Shown here in pieces: positions 50,023-61,445 of a stretch of 64,000 bases of DNA. The translations under genes were made by a program, and so were the position numbers. Under the pieces are notes generated by a model that saw only the letters and a list, made by a program, of their open reading frames with translations, was not told the DNA's origin and ran no database searches. Location of the stretch: assembly GCA_949358305.1 (NCBI GenBank), contig OX442322.1, positions 6,572,001 through 6,636,000 on the forward strand, in the 5' to 3' direction. Position 1 is the first letter of the stretch. Each line of letters begins with the position of its first letter. This DNA comes from Strigamia acuminata (taxonomy: Eukaryota > Arthropoda > Chilopoda > Geophilomorpha > Linotaeniidae).

Positions 50023-51178
50023 GAAGGCGAAGTTCGGACTGTTAATGTTTCCGTCAAACGGTCTTGCCGAGGAGAAAGCCTCCCGCATAAGTATCCTCGT
50101 GGTCGGACAATAGAATCACGTGTGATACCAAAGTATTTAGTAACCGTCAGTAGCACTGTTACTGCAAGAGATTGACTCCATCACCTGATGGTGCCAACGC
50201 AGTCTGCATGCAAAATATGCAGTTACCGCCAGTAGCACTATGTGTTTGGGAAAGTTATATCTCTTCGGTGATGGTGCCAAAGCAGTCTACTTATGAGTAG
50301 TATCTCGGGTGATTAATTCTGTTGTGCAGAACTGCGGGCTATATCCCCCTGAATACCAGTGCCGTCTCTCACCGCACTGTTATTTAGGGCACGCGCGATA
50401 CTGTTCTGCTCAGCAAGGCGAACTTTGACGGCAATTGTGTGTTGCGATGTTTAACCTTTATTATATTTTGACAGTCGATAATAGATATTAATTGTTTGAA
50501 CTTGACAACAAGTAAACAACCGAAGTAAGTCACGAGACTTATTTCACTGTATGACGAATCAAATTCGTAACAATAAATTGAATACAATTTATTGAGTTAA
50601 TTTATTAAACTCACAACATCGCGAATTAAATATAATTCGCAAGCGGAACCTTGGCGAATAAATGACTTCATTTATTCATTACCAATTTCCAACCCTAGTT
50701 GTGGCGGTGCACATGAGTCAACCGCACCTCTCGGATCGAACCAAGAAGCATTACACGGACCATTACACCAGATACGAACCAGGAACGGGAAGGAACGCGA
50801 AGGAACCAGTCTCACGATTACGGAGCACCGACGGAAGCCGCGAGGACACAGCCAGCCCGGCTACGCGTAGATGACATCTTTAACTCGGTCGAGCGGGCGT
50901 TTTGCCGTTCCCGAAACCCGGATCACCAATAACCGTAATCATATTATTTTAGGGCTGTTTCACAGCCAATTATTTGTATAGTTTAACTTGTAAATTAACT
51001 TGCCAAATGTCGGCATTAGAATTTGTATAACTTTTAGATTTGATTCTATTGTTTGACAACAATAAATGTAGTGTTTTGAGAAACTTGTTGTCTTTATTTT
51101 ATCTCGTATTATTCACTATTTCACGCGACTTATACCCGGTACTATCATGCGATAGGAGTTGTGGTCGTCACCGTCACA
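50023..51178 (+). repeat. E3 5' LTR, right part
   Basis: Resumes after E4 (second AACT at 50019-50022) and ends GTCACA at 51178 next to the PBS. Matches 55051-56206. Contains the imperfect direct repeat around 50140-50300 and AATAAA near 51060. Confidence 0.93.
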
Positions 51179-51180
51179 CG

Positions 51181-51198
51181 TGGAGGTCCCACCGAGAT
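51181..51198 (+). promoter_or_regulatory. E3 primer-binding site, tRNA-Gln type
   Basis: TGGAGGTCCCACCGAGAT, identical to the E2 site, 2 nt after the LTR. Confidence 0.85.
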
Positions 51199-53293
51199 AG
51201 GTTGCACAGTTTTAAATTTATCGAATTTAAATAAAAGTGAAAATTGAGATAAATAAAGATTATAACATTTCAAAACATTTTATATGTTTCTGCTTTTGCG
51301 AAGTAGGAAATTCTCTTTAAGAACGTTGGGATTCGTGAGAACTCTAACATTAAAGGGAATGTCATGTTGTGTTATAAACACTCGAAAAAATTGAAGTAAA
51401 ATTTATTTTATTTTCACGAAATGGTCTGGAAGTTTATATTTTATAAAACTTATTTTCCTTCGAAAATATTCAATCGGTAAAAAAGGATTGACCAGACCAA
51501 AGAGCGGACTTAGTAGAAGCCTACTAAAAACGAAAAGTTAAACTTTGAAAATATTTTCGGAAAATTCAGTTTTCCGAAGCGGTACGTCGACACCGATGCC
51601 AAGCGACCAAATCGCAGCTTCAACAAGCGACGATCTTCGTCATAAACGCGGCAGGAAAGCCACTCAAACCTTCGATGCAAGGTGCGAACGAATGCTTGGA
51701 AATTAGGGCGGACAGTGTATCAAAAACAGCGTGGAAACGTTACACAAGGTTCGTAGAGATTTGTGTAAGCGTTGCGAAGTTGTTTTCACTGACCGTCGGT
51801 ATCCAAAAACGATCTAGTTGTTTTGAAAAAACAACACACTTCATTTTACTAAAAAGAAAGTTGCAAATCGAAATAAAAGTTACCTTTATTTGAAGGAATT
51901 AATTATTTTCAAAAGTACATTTTTTCATTCGAAAACAATGGAAATTAAAGAAATGTAAAATGGCGGCGATTAGAGATACCGACCACGTGGAGTAGTATTT
52001 TTGCGTCGAACATTACGAATCCTGATAAACACTTTTCTTTGGCAAAGTAAAAAGATTTCATCCAATCTTTTCTTTCGGAAATTTAACAGTAATGTTTTAA
52101 GTTTCCAACCAATACTTGGTTTTCAAAGAATTGTGAAAGTTTCTAAATGAAATTTGGCTGTTTGAGAAACAACCAATCCAATCGAATCGGACATTTTTCC
52201 ACGTGGAAAATTTCGTAATTGAAATGGCAAAACCATTTATGGCTACGAACTTGGCCACGTGAAATATTTCCAGATCGAATATTTCTTGGACAAATTGAAG
52301 CTTTAAAATCAGATGGCTGATTTAAATAAAAAAAGAGGTTTCAGCGTTTATTTTCTTTCTGAAAAATCAAATTGAAAATAAGACACCGCTGATAAAAGTG
52401 ACATTTTTTTCTTCAATCGAATTGAAAAGATTTCAACAAACATCTCGTTATTAGAGATAAGGGGGACAAATTATTAAAACTAATAATCAAAAACACGTCC
52501 TTCGTAAGTAAGAATTAGAGAATTTTTCTCGTGGCAAATTTAAAAGATTTTAACGAATTTTATTTGTTAAAAAATTTGTTAAAAAAGGGGGAAATGGATG
52601 TTATTAAACAATTATAACTATACTTTTCCACTCGAAAAATGGAATTTAACCCCTGAAAATGTAAAACTGGATCAAATCACTTTTTTTCCTATCGGAAATA
52701 AAAATACACAATGATGAAAGTCGAAAACTTTATTAAAAACTGTGGTTGTAATAATATTACACACAAACAGAATAATTAAAGAAAAAATATTTTTCGAAGA
52801 AAAATTATTTAATTATTTGGATTGCTAAAAAGTCCAAATTCCAAGAAGTACGGACTTAGTAGAGAACTACTAATTAAGGTGAAACCAAAATTCACCAATC
52901 AGAGAGGCGCAGATCAAGATCCAGATTTAAGCGTGGACCCAGATCACCAGACCAGACCCGGATAGACGTATTCCAGTGCCATCTTGACCACGCCGTCTCG
53001 TTTTAGTCCCGATTCGAATTACCTCGCCGTAACCTGCAAAGCTAAGTATTGTTTATTCTTTTATTGTTAACTTTGAATTAAGCGTGTTCGCAATCACGCC
53101 AGTTTAAATATTCTGATATTTAGTGTTTTGTTTTAATTCTGTTATAAGTTTAACGCGTATTAAACAACGCGAAGTTTAATGTCACTTTATTAAAGTTAGA
53201 AGTGTTTCCTTTTGAAAGTGTATGGTATTAAAGTGTATATTGAATTCTTTAATAATAAAGAATTCTTTATTTCCGAATTGTTCAAGTTTTAAT
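51199..53293 (+). other. E3 leader, expanded relative to E2
   Basis: 2.1 kb, AT-rich, against about 0.8 kb in E2. The stretch near 51480-51540 and that near 52840-53040 each resemble parts of the single E2 leader, and each holds a copy of a 7-bp stem-loop (51510-51527 and 52856-52873). Two PPT-like tracts occur at about 52459-52466 and 52585-52592. I see no gene; the 72-codon frame at 51675 looks random. Confidence 0.55.
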
Positions 53294-53695
53294 ATGGCTC
53301 AACAACCGTTTACCATATTTGACTCTGAAGAAGGAGATAATGAAGGTGATAGTTTAAATCTAAGTTATCAACCTTTAGGAGAAAATGAGCAGGCAAACTT
53401 AGATCTAAGTTACCAACCGTTCAAAAATCAATCCGAAGTAATTCCGGATGATCTGACAGTCTACTGTCAAGTGTATGAATTAGATCGAAATCGATTTGCG
53501 ATCCTAAGGGAAGCAATACTTCATGTAAAAACTATGGATAAACGAAATCAGTGGATAAATCCAGATAATGTTCCATTGAATTCAGTGGATTCTCTGCTAA
53601 AGCCCAATCAAAGTCACTTGATTGTGGAAACCCCAGTCGAAACTTGGCGAATCAAATTATTTCAAGTGAAAGGTTTGATTCACTTAACTCGATAA
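53294..53695 (+). pseudogene. gag: E3 gag remnant (N-terminal part only)
   Basis: 133 residues from the ATG at 53294; an ATG at 53222 extends it by 24 residues not shared with E2. The segment IPDDLTVYCQVYELDRNRF matches E2 gag residues near 40-60 (IPDDLTEYCQLYNLNR). The frame stops at 53695, before any capsid or zinc-knuckle sequence. A different frame continues open from about 53644 to 54039, so a frameshift in the linker is possible, but no capsid motif appears there either. Probably non-functional as a capsid; it may be kept because RNA signals reach into gag. Confidence 0.75.
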
Positions 53696-54283
53696 AAAAA
53701 GAGGAATTAAGAACTGAAAACAAGCGTTTTCAATTACCAAACACAGCTGTATGTGAAGAAACGTTGATTACAAACCAATGTTTGCAATCGGCACATGCAC
53801 ACCGAAGTGTTCGAATGCCAACTCCAAACCCAGGTTTGCAGTCGCTAGAAACACGACATAAGTTCCACTATACATCACCGTGTAACTGTCCAAGAAAAAA
53901 GGGCCAAAAATCGTTAAAGCGAGCTTTGAAAGCTCGGGAATTCGCAATTGTGCGATACGATGTCTTTTCTAAAGAATTGACTATAGTCATGACAATTAAG
54001 GGGGACGTGATGATACTTAATTGTCAATATTATCGGTAGAAAGTTTTATTGTCTATTAATAAACTTAACTAAAATACGTAGAACCAATTCAAATTTGTAC
54101 TATTGGAAGAAATGTATCAATAAAGTTAAGCAAGAAAATCCTGAACTTAGGCAATCTAATTAAGTTAAACAACTCAATTCAGAATTGGAAGTCACAGCGT
54201 CTCCCAAGATATATCAAGCCTCACAAAGGCATTTATATCCATTAGATAGAAATAAGTGAAAGTGTAAACACTTCCAATTATTT
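53696..54283 (+). other. E3 tail between gag remnant and PPT
   Basis: No protease, RT or integrase sequence. A second AAGGGGGACG tract lies near 53999-54008, followed by TGATGATAC. I see no other structure. Confidence 0.5.
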
Positions 54284-54292
54284 AAGGGGGAT
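54284..54292 (+). promoter_or_regulatory. E3 polypurine tract
   Basis: AAGGGGGA directly upstream of the LTR start at 54294. Confidence 0.75.
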
Positions 54293-54293
54293 T

Positions 54294-56206
54294 TGTGACA
54301 AATTAATATGGCTATAAATGCCTGATTTCCCACCAGAAGGCGCTGTTGCGCCATTATGGTGGTATTTTAGCTGTATTTGCAGTAAATGTGATAAAAGTCC
54401 TGAATAAAGTTATTTATGGTGTTTTAATTGCAAAGATGTTTTATTGATATGAATAAACACTCATTTCCACATGATACTAAAATATCACGGCCGATTTACA
54501 AGGATTCGTCGGCTAAAACCGCATTTGTCAATGAGCAATGTCGCCACTAGATGGCGCTATCGCAAATCAGCGGTAAATTCGAAATACGGAATTAAATAAA
54601 TAACATTCAATATATTAAATAAGTATTTAATATATTGGTTTAGATTATTTAACTTGACAATAATATAAAGTTATATTATTGTATTGAATGATTGGAAGAA
54701 AGAATTGGTCACATTCTTGGAATAGTGACCATGCGGATTAAAGGATTAATGTGTGACTTGGGAATGTGTCCTGGGTATCCACTTCCGGTCCCCGGTATCC
54801 ATTTCCTGTTTCATGTCAAGGATTAGCATAATCCAAGTTTGCATCTCCGTATCCACTTCCTGCGATACGAGATTGGTGGAACTTAATCCCACCGAGTATA
54901 AAACTCCCTGACAACAGGAAGTTAAGTAAGTTCTTGATTTCTGGTTATTTGGTATGTTCCGCATGTCAAATAACTGTTTCTTACTCAGGGCATGGGCCTA
55001 CCGGTCCATGCATAGCATGGCTCTGCTGAGCCATGCAACCCCCGTCAACTGAAGGCGAAGTTCGGACTGTTAATGTTTCCGTCAAACGGTCTTGCCGAGG
55101 AGAAAGCCTCCCGCATAAGTATCCTCGTGGTCGGACAATAGAATCACGTGTGATACCAAAGTATTTAGTAACCGTCAGTAGCACTGTTACTGCAAGAGAT
55201 TGACTCCATCACCTGATGGTGCCAACGCAGTCTGCATGCAAAATATGCAGTTACCGCCAGTAGCACTATGTGTTTGGGAAAGTTATATCTCTTCGGTGAT
55301 GGTGCCAAAGCAGTCTACTTATGAGTAGTATCTCGGGTGATTAATTCTGTTGTGCAGAACTGCGGGCTATATCCCCCTGAATACCAGTGCCGTCTCTCAC
55401 CGCACTGTTATTTAGGGCACGCGCGATACTGTTCTGCTCAGCAAGGCGAACTTTGACGGCAATTGTGTGTTGCGATGTTTAACCTTTATTATATTTTGAC
55501 AGTCGATAATAGATATTAATTGTTTGAACTTGACAACAAGTAAACAACCGAAGTAAGTCACGAGACTTATTTCACTGTATGACGAATCAAATTCGTAACA
55601 ATAAATTGAATACAATTTATTGAGTTAATTTATTAAACTCACAACATCGCGAATTAAATATAATTCGCAAGCGGAACCTTGGCGAATAAATGACTTCATT
55701 TATTCATTACCAATTTCCAACCCTAGTTGTGGCGGTGCACATGAGTCAACCGCACCTCTCGGATCGAACCAAGAAGCATTACACGGACCATTACACCAGA
55801 TACGAACCAGGAACGCGAAGGAACGCGAAGGAACCAGTCTCACGATTACGGAGCACCGACGGAAGCCGCGAGGACACAGCCAGCCCGGCTACGCGTAGAT
55901 GACATCTTTAACTCGGTCGAGCGGGCGTTTTGCCGTTCCCGAAACCCGGATCACCAATAACCGTAATCATATTATTTTAGGGCTGTTTCACAGCCAATTA
56001 TTTGTATAGTTTAACTTGTAAATTAACTTGCCAAATGTCGGCATTAGAATTTGTATAACTTTTAGATTTGATTTTATTGTTTGACAACAATAAATGTAGT
56101 GTTTTGAGAAACTTGTTGTCTTTATTTTATCTCGTATTATTCACTATTTCACGCGACTTATACCCGGTACTATCATGCGATAGGAGTTGTGGTCGTCACC
56201 GTCACA
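54294..56206 (+). repeat. E3 3' LTR (1913 bp)
   Basis: Uninterrupted family-B LTR, ending GTCACA before AGCT. TATAAAA at 54897-54903. Its first several hundred bases differ completely from the E2 LTR start, while the part from the TATA box to the end is nearly the same. Confidence 0.95.
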
Positions 56207-56210
56207 AGCT

Positions 56211-56942
56211 TTATTATCTAACGATGGCAAAGCGGTATACGAGGATCCCGAATTTATGAATTCACGAAAAACGCCCCTTGGCCTTCAAATGGGTTTGGAA
56301 AAAATGCCAAGTGTTGTCTGCGTAGATAATGCGACCCAAACGGAAGAAGCCGCATTGGTTCCCATGCCAAATATCGCAGAACACGGGATTTCGAACGAAT
56401 TCTTAATCGAACCCTACCAAGTTCCCCCGAACACCAAGATAGGACAGTTATTCGTTTGGGAGGTCGAATACTACTACCCCATCGTAGCTCGACTTGCGAT
56501 AATAATTTCTCGCCAATTGATTACGGGTCTTCCCGATCAAATAACGGTAGGATATGTAACCAGGATCATGCAAATGATCTTGAATCCACGTCGCGTTGAG
56601 GGCTTCAACATTTTGGAGCACCTTTGGAATCTGCTCGTGGGAAAAATCGCAGCTGAGATGAAAAATCAAATATGCGAAGGCTGGATCCTGGTTTTGCCCC
56701 CGGTGATTGACATCTACGAAGATCTCAAAAAGATGATCAATGAAGAAGACGGATCGACTGATCAGCCTGAAGCAGGGGATAAAGCACCCGAGACACCCAT
56801 CGTCACGGAAGTTGTTGCGACCACTGCATTCTTCATAGATCGGCAACCGGAAGAACCTCTCCCCGCCAAGAAACGTGGCAAAAGTTCCTCTTCAAAGGAT
56901 AGGCAAAAGCCCGCCACGGAGACCGAAAAAGGTCAAGATTAA
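56211..56942 (+). pseudogene. E2 ORF3, 3' part, separated by E3
   Basis: 243 codons to the stop at 56942, in frame with 20635-21513 once E3 and one TSD copy are discounted; the whole would be about 536 residues against 568 in E6. It holds the C-terminal domain shared with families A and B, with VTRIMQMILNPRRVEGF matching LAIMQWIFHPSRVESF of E6. A basic Ser/Lys tail ends it. On its own it has no Cys module and no start that matches the family, so it is best treated as the severed half of a broken gene. Confidence 0.85.
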
Positions 56943-57298
56943 GCTGTGTGTCGAATTTAAAAAATAGTCGTTTATTTGTTTGATTCTGTGATAAACCAAA
57001 AATATATAATATGTAACCGAAAATTACTTTAACCGAGATTTTTGTAAGAAGTGCTTCCTCGATATAAGAGAATGACTTCATGTTTATTTTTTTAATAACC
57101 AAATTATTTTTATAACCGTCTCTGTAAAAGAGAAAATAAAAACAATTTTTGAACATCCTAACGATAAGAATATGTTTATTAAAAACACTCATGGACTTTA
57201 TAAATATTGAAAATAAAATATTTATCAATATGGATGAATTTGACACGATGATATTCCTAAAGAATAACATAAAATATAAGAGTATATGTTTAGTTATT
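56943..57298 (+). other. E2 3' untranslated stretch
   Basis: About 355 AT-rich nt between the ORF3 stop and the PPT; no gene seen. Confidence 0.7.
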
Positions 57299-57306
57299 AA
57301 GGGGGA
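57299..57306 (+). promoter_or_regulatory. E2 polypurine tract
   Basis: AAGGGGGA lies just upstream of the 3' LTR start at 57309. Confidence 0.75.
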
Positions 57307-57308
57307 TG

Positions 57309-57913
57309 TGTGACAAATTAGCAATAGATGGCGCCACTAGTACTAGCGGCAAATTCAACCTCGAACTTACTATTTTATATAGAAATAGTTCACAAACATA
57401 TTATTATGTTTGATACGACCAAATGTGGTTCACATCGATAATATAAAGATATATTATCAATACTTAATAAGATAAAATAGGTATTACTGCTTTATCACCA
57501 ATACATGACGAGAAACACGGTTTCGAATGTATTTCCGTTCTGTGTATCCATTTCCTGTCCCCGGTATCCAGTTCCGGTTTATGCTAAAAGATTAGCATAA
57601 TCCCAATTTGCATCTCCGTATCCACTTCCTGAGATACGAGATTGGTGGAACTTAATCCCACCGAGTATAAAACTCCCTGACAACAGGAAGTTAAGTTAGT
57701 TCTTGATTTCTGGTTATTTGGTATGTTCCGCATGTCAAATAACTGTTTCTTACTCAGGGCATGGGCCTACCGGTCCATGCATAGCATGGCTCTGCTGAGC
57801 CATGCAACCCCCGTCAACTGAAGGCGAAGTTCGGACTGTTAATGTTTCCGTCAAACGGTCTTGCCGAGGAGAAAGCCTCCCGCATAAGTATCCTCGTGGT
57901 CGGACAATAGAAT
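57309..57913 (+). repeat. E2 3' LTR, left part
   Basis: 605 bp up to the solo LTR insertion (TSD GAAT at 57910-57913). Starts TGTGACAAATTAGCAATAG, unlike E3 beyond the first dozen bases. TATAAAA at 57666-57672 and double hairpin at 57759-57805. Confidence 0.93.
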
Positions 57914-59503
57914 TGTGACGGTTACACTGTCATAAGCTTTGTTAGCATAAGACGATTACTTCACCAATAGATGGCGCTGATACGTTTTAGCGGCAATTTC
58001 AAATTTCGACAATTTTTGAGTGAATAAAATATAAACTACTATTTATATTTTATTCCACTGCAACTTTAGACACTTTTAAATACTTTTGGATGTTTAAATA
58101 CTAGTTGATTTATTTGTCACATAATTCTATTGAATTATGTGCAAACTCTACACCTGGTGAAGTCACCCCCCATCACCCACTGTGAGTTGGACTCCTTTTG
58201 GATTATAGTCAAAGGGACTTAATCCAAAATGTGTCCTGCGTATCCAGTTCCTGTAGTGGACCTAGTAGAAGACTATGTCCTGAGTATCCACTTCCTATGA
58301 TCTGGGATTGGACGGATTTGACTGCCCAGTGATCCCATTGGATCACTGAACAGCTATTCTCCTCACCGAGTATATATCCTCCTGCAAAACGGATATAGCT
58401 CGCTCTTGTTCTGTTTTTGTTTGATACTGATATTACTTGAGCACATATTATACTTCTCTGCGTTCCGACAATCCGTTGTAGAAATACTTTGTATTTAGTG
58501 TAAGTATCTAGAGTGGGTAGAAGACTCACAGACACACTTCCCGCCTCTTCATGCCAACATTCCGTTGTAGAAATGTTGTAACTAGAGTGAGTAATTCACA
58601 GACACATTTAAGTGTAGTATCTAGAGTGGGGTACAACCCACAGACGCACTCCCTCCAGCTTCATGCCAACATTCCGTTGTAGAATGCAGAATCTAGAGTG
58701 GAGTAAAATTCACAGACGCATTGGTAATGTAGAATCTAGAGTGGAGTATTTAATATTCCACAGACACATTATCAGAGTAATCGACGCGGAGTAATTTCCC
58801 GGTTACTCTCCCGCCAGCCAGGACCGAGTGGAGTAATTTCCCGGCGATGGATAACCTTTCCTGCAAAATACTTCGATTCATTTCGTTGTTGGTTTGACGG
58901 AACATTTCAGTCTGACTCAAATGTTGATTGCACTCGGGGCAAAAATAGCTCGGCGCTATTTTAATTATTTCTTTATTTTTATAGTTATTTATCCAGTTTC
59001 GCGAACACAATATCATGTTTAATTCAATAGAATTTACATGAATATTTATTTCGATTGTTTCATCATTCTTATGATCGCGCTGTATAATTATTAACAATAT
59101 AATAATTATACGTGTGATGATTGTGCCAAAGTCAACCGCACCTCTCGGATATAACACACCCAAGCCTAACCATTACACACCATTTTAGAACCAATCCAGG
59201 ACCATTTGGAAGCTCGAACCATACTCAGACGACATCTTTTACGTCACCGTAATAAGAAAGATACACATTCTTATTACGAGACTGAAAACCGCAAGTGATA
59301 TTATTTCAGGGCTTTTGCCAACCCATTGTATATTTAACATAAGTTATTTAGCCAGTTGTAGGCATAGGTTTTATATAAGTCTTCCATTCGTAATAAATTG
59401 TTACATGATTTGAGAAATCACAAGCCTCCGTACTTTTACACTTTCACACGAGTTCTCGCTCTAATTGTTAAGCAATTTGTATCTCGCCAAGTCAATCGTC
59501 ACA
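57914..59503 (+). mobile_element. Solo LTR of family A (1590 bp)
   Basis: TGTGAC at 57914 to GTCACA at 59503, flanked by GAAT (57910-57913 and 59504-59507). No internal element sequence, so it formed by LTR-LTR recombination after insertion. Same family and length as 9904-11493. Contains a 22-bp dyad at 58327-58348, TATATAT at 58371-58377, and a cluster of short repeats at about 58505-58770. Confidence 0.93.
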
Positions 59504-59507
59504 GAAT

Positions 59508-60549
59508 CACGTGTGATACCAAAGTATTTAGTAACCGTCAGTAGCACTGTTACTGAAAGGGATTGACTCCATCACCTGATGGTGCCAAAGCAGTCTGTAT
59601 GCAAAACATGCAGTTACCGCCAGTAGCACTATGTGTTTGGGAAAGTTATATCTCTTCGGTGATGGTGCCAAAGCAGTCTACTTATGAGTAGTATCTCGGG
59701 TGATTAATTCTGTTGTGCAGAACTGCGGGCTATATCCCCCTGAATACCAGTGCCGTCTCTCACCGCACTGTTGTTTAGGGCACGCGCGATCCTGTTCTGC
59801 TCAGCAAGGCGAACTTTGACGGCAATTGTGTGTTGCGATGTTTAACCTTTATTATATTTTGTAGTTGATAATAAACCTTAATTGTTTAAACTTGGCAACA
59901 AGTTAACAACCGAAATAAGTCACGAGACTTGTTTCACTGTATGACGAATCAAATTCGTAACAATAAATTGAATACAATTTATTGAGTTAATTTATTAAAC
60001 TCACAACATCGCGAATTAAATATAATTCGCAAGCGGAACCTTGGCGAATAAATGACTTCATTTATTCATTACCAAATTCCAACTTCAGTTGTGGCGGTGC
60101 ACATGAGTCAACCGCACCTCTCGGATCGAACCAAAACAGCATTACACGGACCATTACACCATACGAACCCGGAACGCGAACGAAGCAGTTCCACGATTAC
60201 GAAGCGCCGACGGAAGCCGCGAGGACACAGCCAGCCCGGCTATCTGATGACATCTATACTCGGTCGAGCGGGCGTTTTGCCGTTCTCGAACCCCGGATCA
60301 CCAATAACCGTAATCATATTATTTTAGGGCTGTTTTACAGCCAATTTCATGTATAGTTTAACTTGTATTTAACTTGCCTAATATCATTAGAATTTGTATA
60401 ACTTTTAGATTTGATTCTATTGTTTGACAACAATAAATGTAGTGTTTTGAGAAACTTGTTGTCTTTATTTTATCTCGTATTAATCACTTATTCTCGCGAC
60501 TTATACCCGGTACTATCATGCGATAGGAGTTGTGGTCGTCACCGTCACA
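59508..60549 (+). repeat. E2 3' LTR, right part
   Basis: 1042 bp after the solo LTR, ending GTCACA at 60549, followed by AGAT. Pairs with 11762-12803. Lacks a CGG present near 12630. Confidence 0.92.
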
Positions 60550-61445
60550 AGATTACCCCTCGAAACTCCCCTAACCCCCCCGTTGGAGAGTATTTTCTCA
60601 CTTATCCGCTAAGTTTAATGTTAACCGAGAGTGATACACTTGGAATATTTTCTGCGCTCTTGACCTCAAAATTCAACTTTCGGTGAGTTACAAAATGCAA
60701 TACACATTATGCCTGGTAGATATTGATTCAAATTATTCAATATCATCAGTTCCCACGAGTGACCCACTGTCGAAAAGCACCGACTCTGATTTTTCAACTC
60801 GCTCCGAAGTTAGTGTCTCACCAAATCACCACGGAACGTTCGTTGCTTTCCAGCATATTAACAGTAAATATTTTGTATAAATTATGTTCATGTTAAGACC
60901 TAGTGAAGGATTATCCCACGCATATCTTTAGATATTAAGGAGTCAACCTTCGCTACAAACCAACTTCGACCTCACGAAGGAAGGATTTCAACTATCGAAT
61001 CGAGATTCTTTCAGTCAGTAAGTTATACTATGATTTATTAAAATCAAAGATTGTCTGATAGAGTCTAATTAAGATAAATTCAGTTATTTTTCGAAATTAT
61101 GAATTTACACGTGCTATAATCGACACGTGGTACTTTCAAATTTCACCGCCAGATGGCGAGTTATTGAGAAAACTTGTCTGGATGGTTATTTATTTTCCCG
61201 AATTACGGAGAACGAAGAATCCACGTTTATTTTATGAAAATAACCGTGATTGAATTTATTTCTGTTGATGAAATTCTTTTGTTGAACGAAATTATTTCAG
61301 CAATTAAAATTCCGCTTTATCATATCAATTTCAATTGACGAATTGGTTCTAAGTTTAATATTCGATTGGATATTTAGTTTAGAACCATTTTTCTGGAAAG
61401 TTTAGTGTATATTAAATTTTTTTAAATTTTAATATAACAGATATT
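60550..61445 (+). other. E6 pol-ORF3 spacer, broken at its left by E2
   Basis: About 900 nt. CCCTCGAAACTCCCCTAACCC near its left end matches the E1 spacer. A donor-like GTGAGT at 60683 and an acceptor AG at 61439-61440 define a possible 758-nt intron ending 5 nt before the ORF3 ATG. A 61-codon frame from an ATG at 60695 lies inside this intron and is not called. Confidence 0.5.

Larger units (their letters stand above)
21514..56206 (+). mobile_element. E3: pol-less family-B LTR element, broken by E4
   Basis: TGTGAC at 21514 and GTCACA ending at 56206 are flanked by AGCT (21510-21513 and 56207-56210). Excluding E4 and one TSD copy it is about 6.9 kb: 5' LTR (1910 bp in two pieces), PBS, a 2.1-kb leader, a short gag remnant, a tail and a 3' LTR (1913 bp). 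It has no protease, RT or integrase. The LTRs differ by about five substitutions and one 3-nt gap by eye, so it moved recently, presumably using proteins of another family-B element. Confidence 0.92.
11494..60549 (+). mobile_element. E2: Ty3/Gypsy LTR retrotransposon, family B, broken by E1, E3 and a solo LTR
   Basis: The visible part runs from inside its 5' LTR (E1 junction at 11494) to the 3' LTR end at 60549, followed by AGAT. The left end lies off the window beyond E1. Excluding inserts, it is about 13 kb. Contents are a tRNA-Gln PBS, gag, pol by -1 frameshift, ORF3 split by E3, PPT, and a 3' LTR split by the solo LTR. The sequence after 60549 matches the pol-ORF3 spacer of E1, so E2 sits inside E6. 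The 5' and 3' LTR copies differ by about 7 substitutions and one 3-nt gap over 1.3 kb by eye. Confidence 0.9.

Noticed and set aside
53644-54039. 131-codon frame in E3 starting at TTG
   Set aside because: No ATG and no recognised motif. It may be the shifted remainder of the gag linker, but similarity to E2 gag is too weak to call.
58505-58770. Possible CRISPR-like array of short repeats
   Set aside because: Repeats are irregular and degenerate, lie within an LTR, and the sequence is eukaryotic.
60695-60880. 61-codon frame in the E6 spacer
   Set aside because: It lies inside the proposed intron and I saw no counterpart in the E1 spacer.
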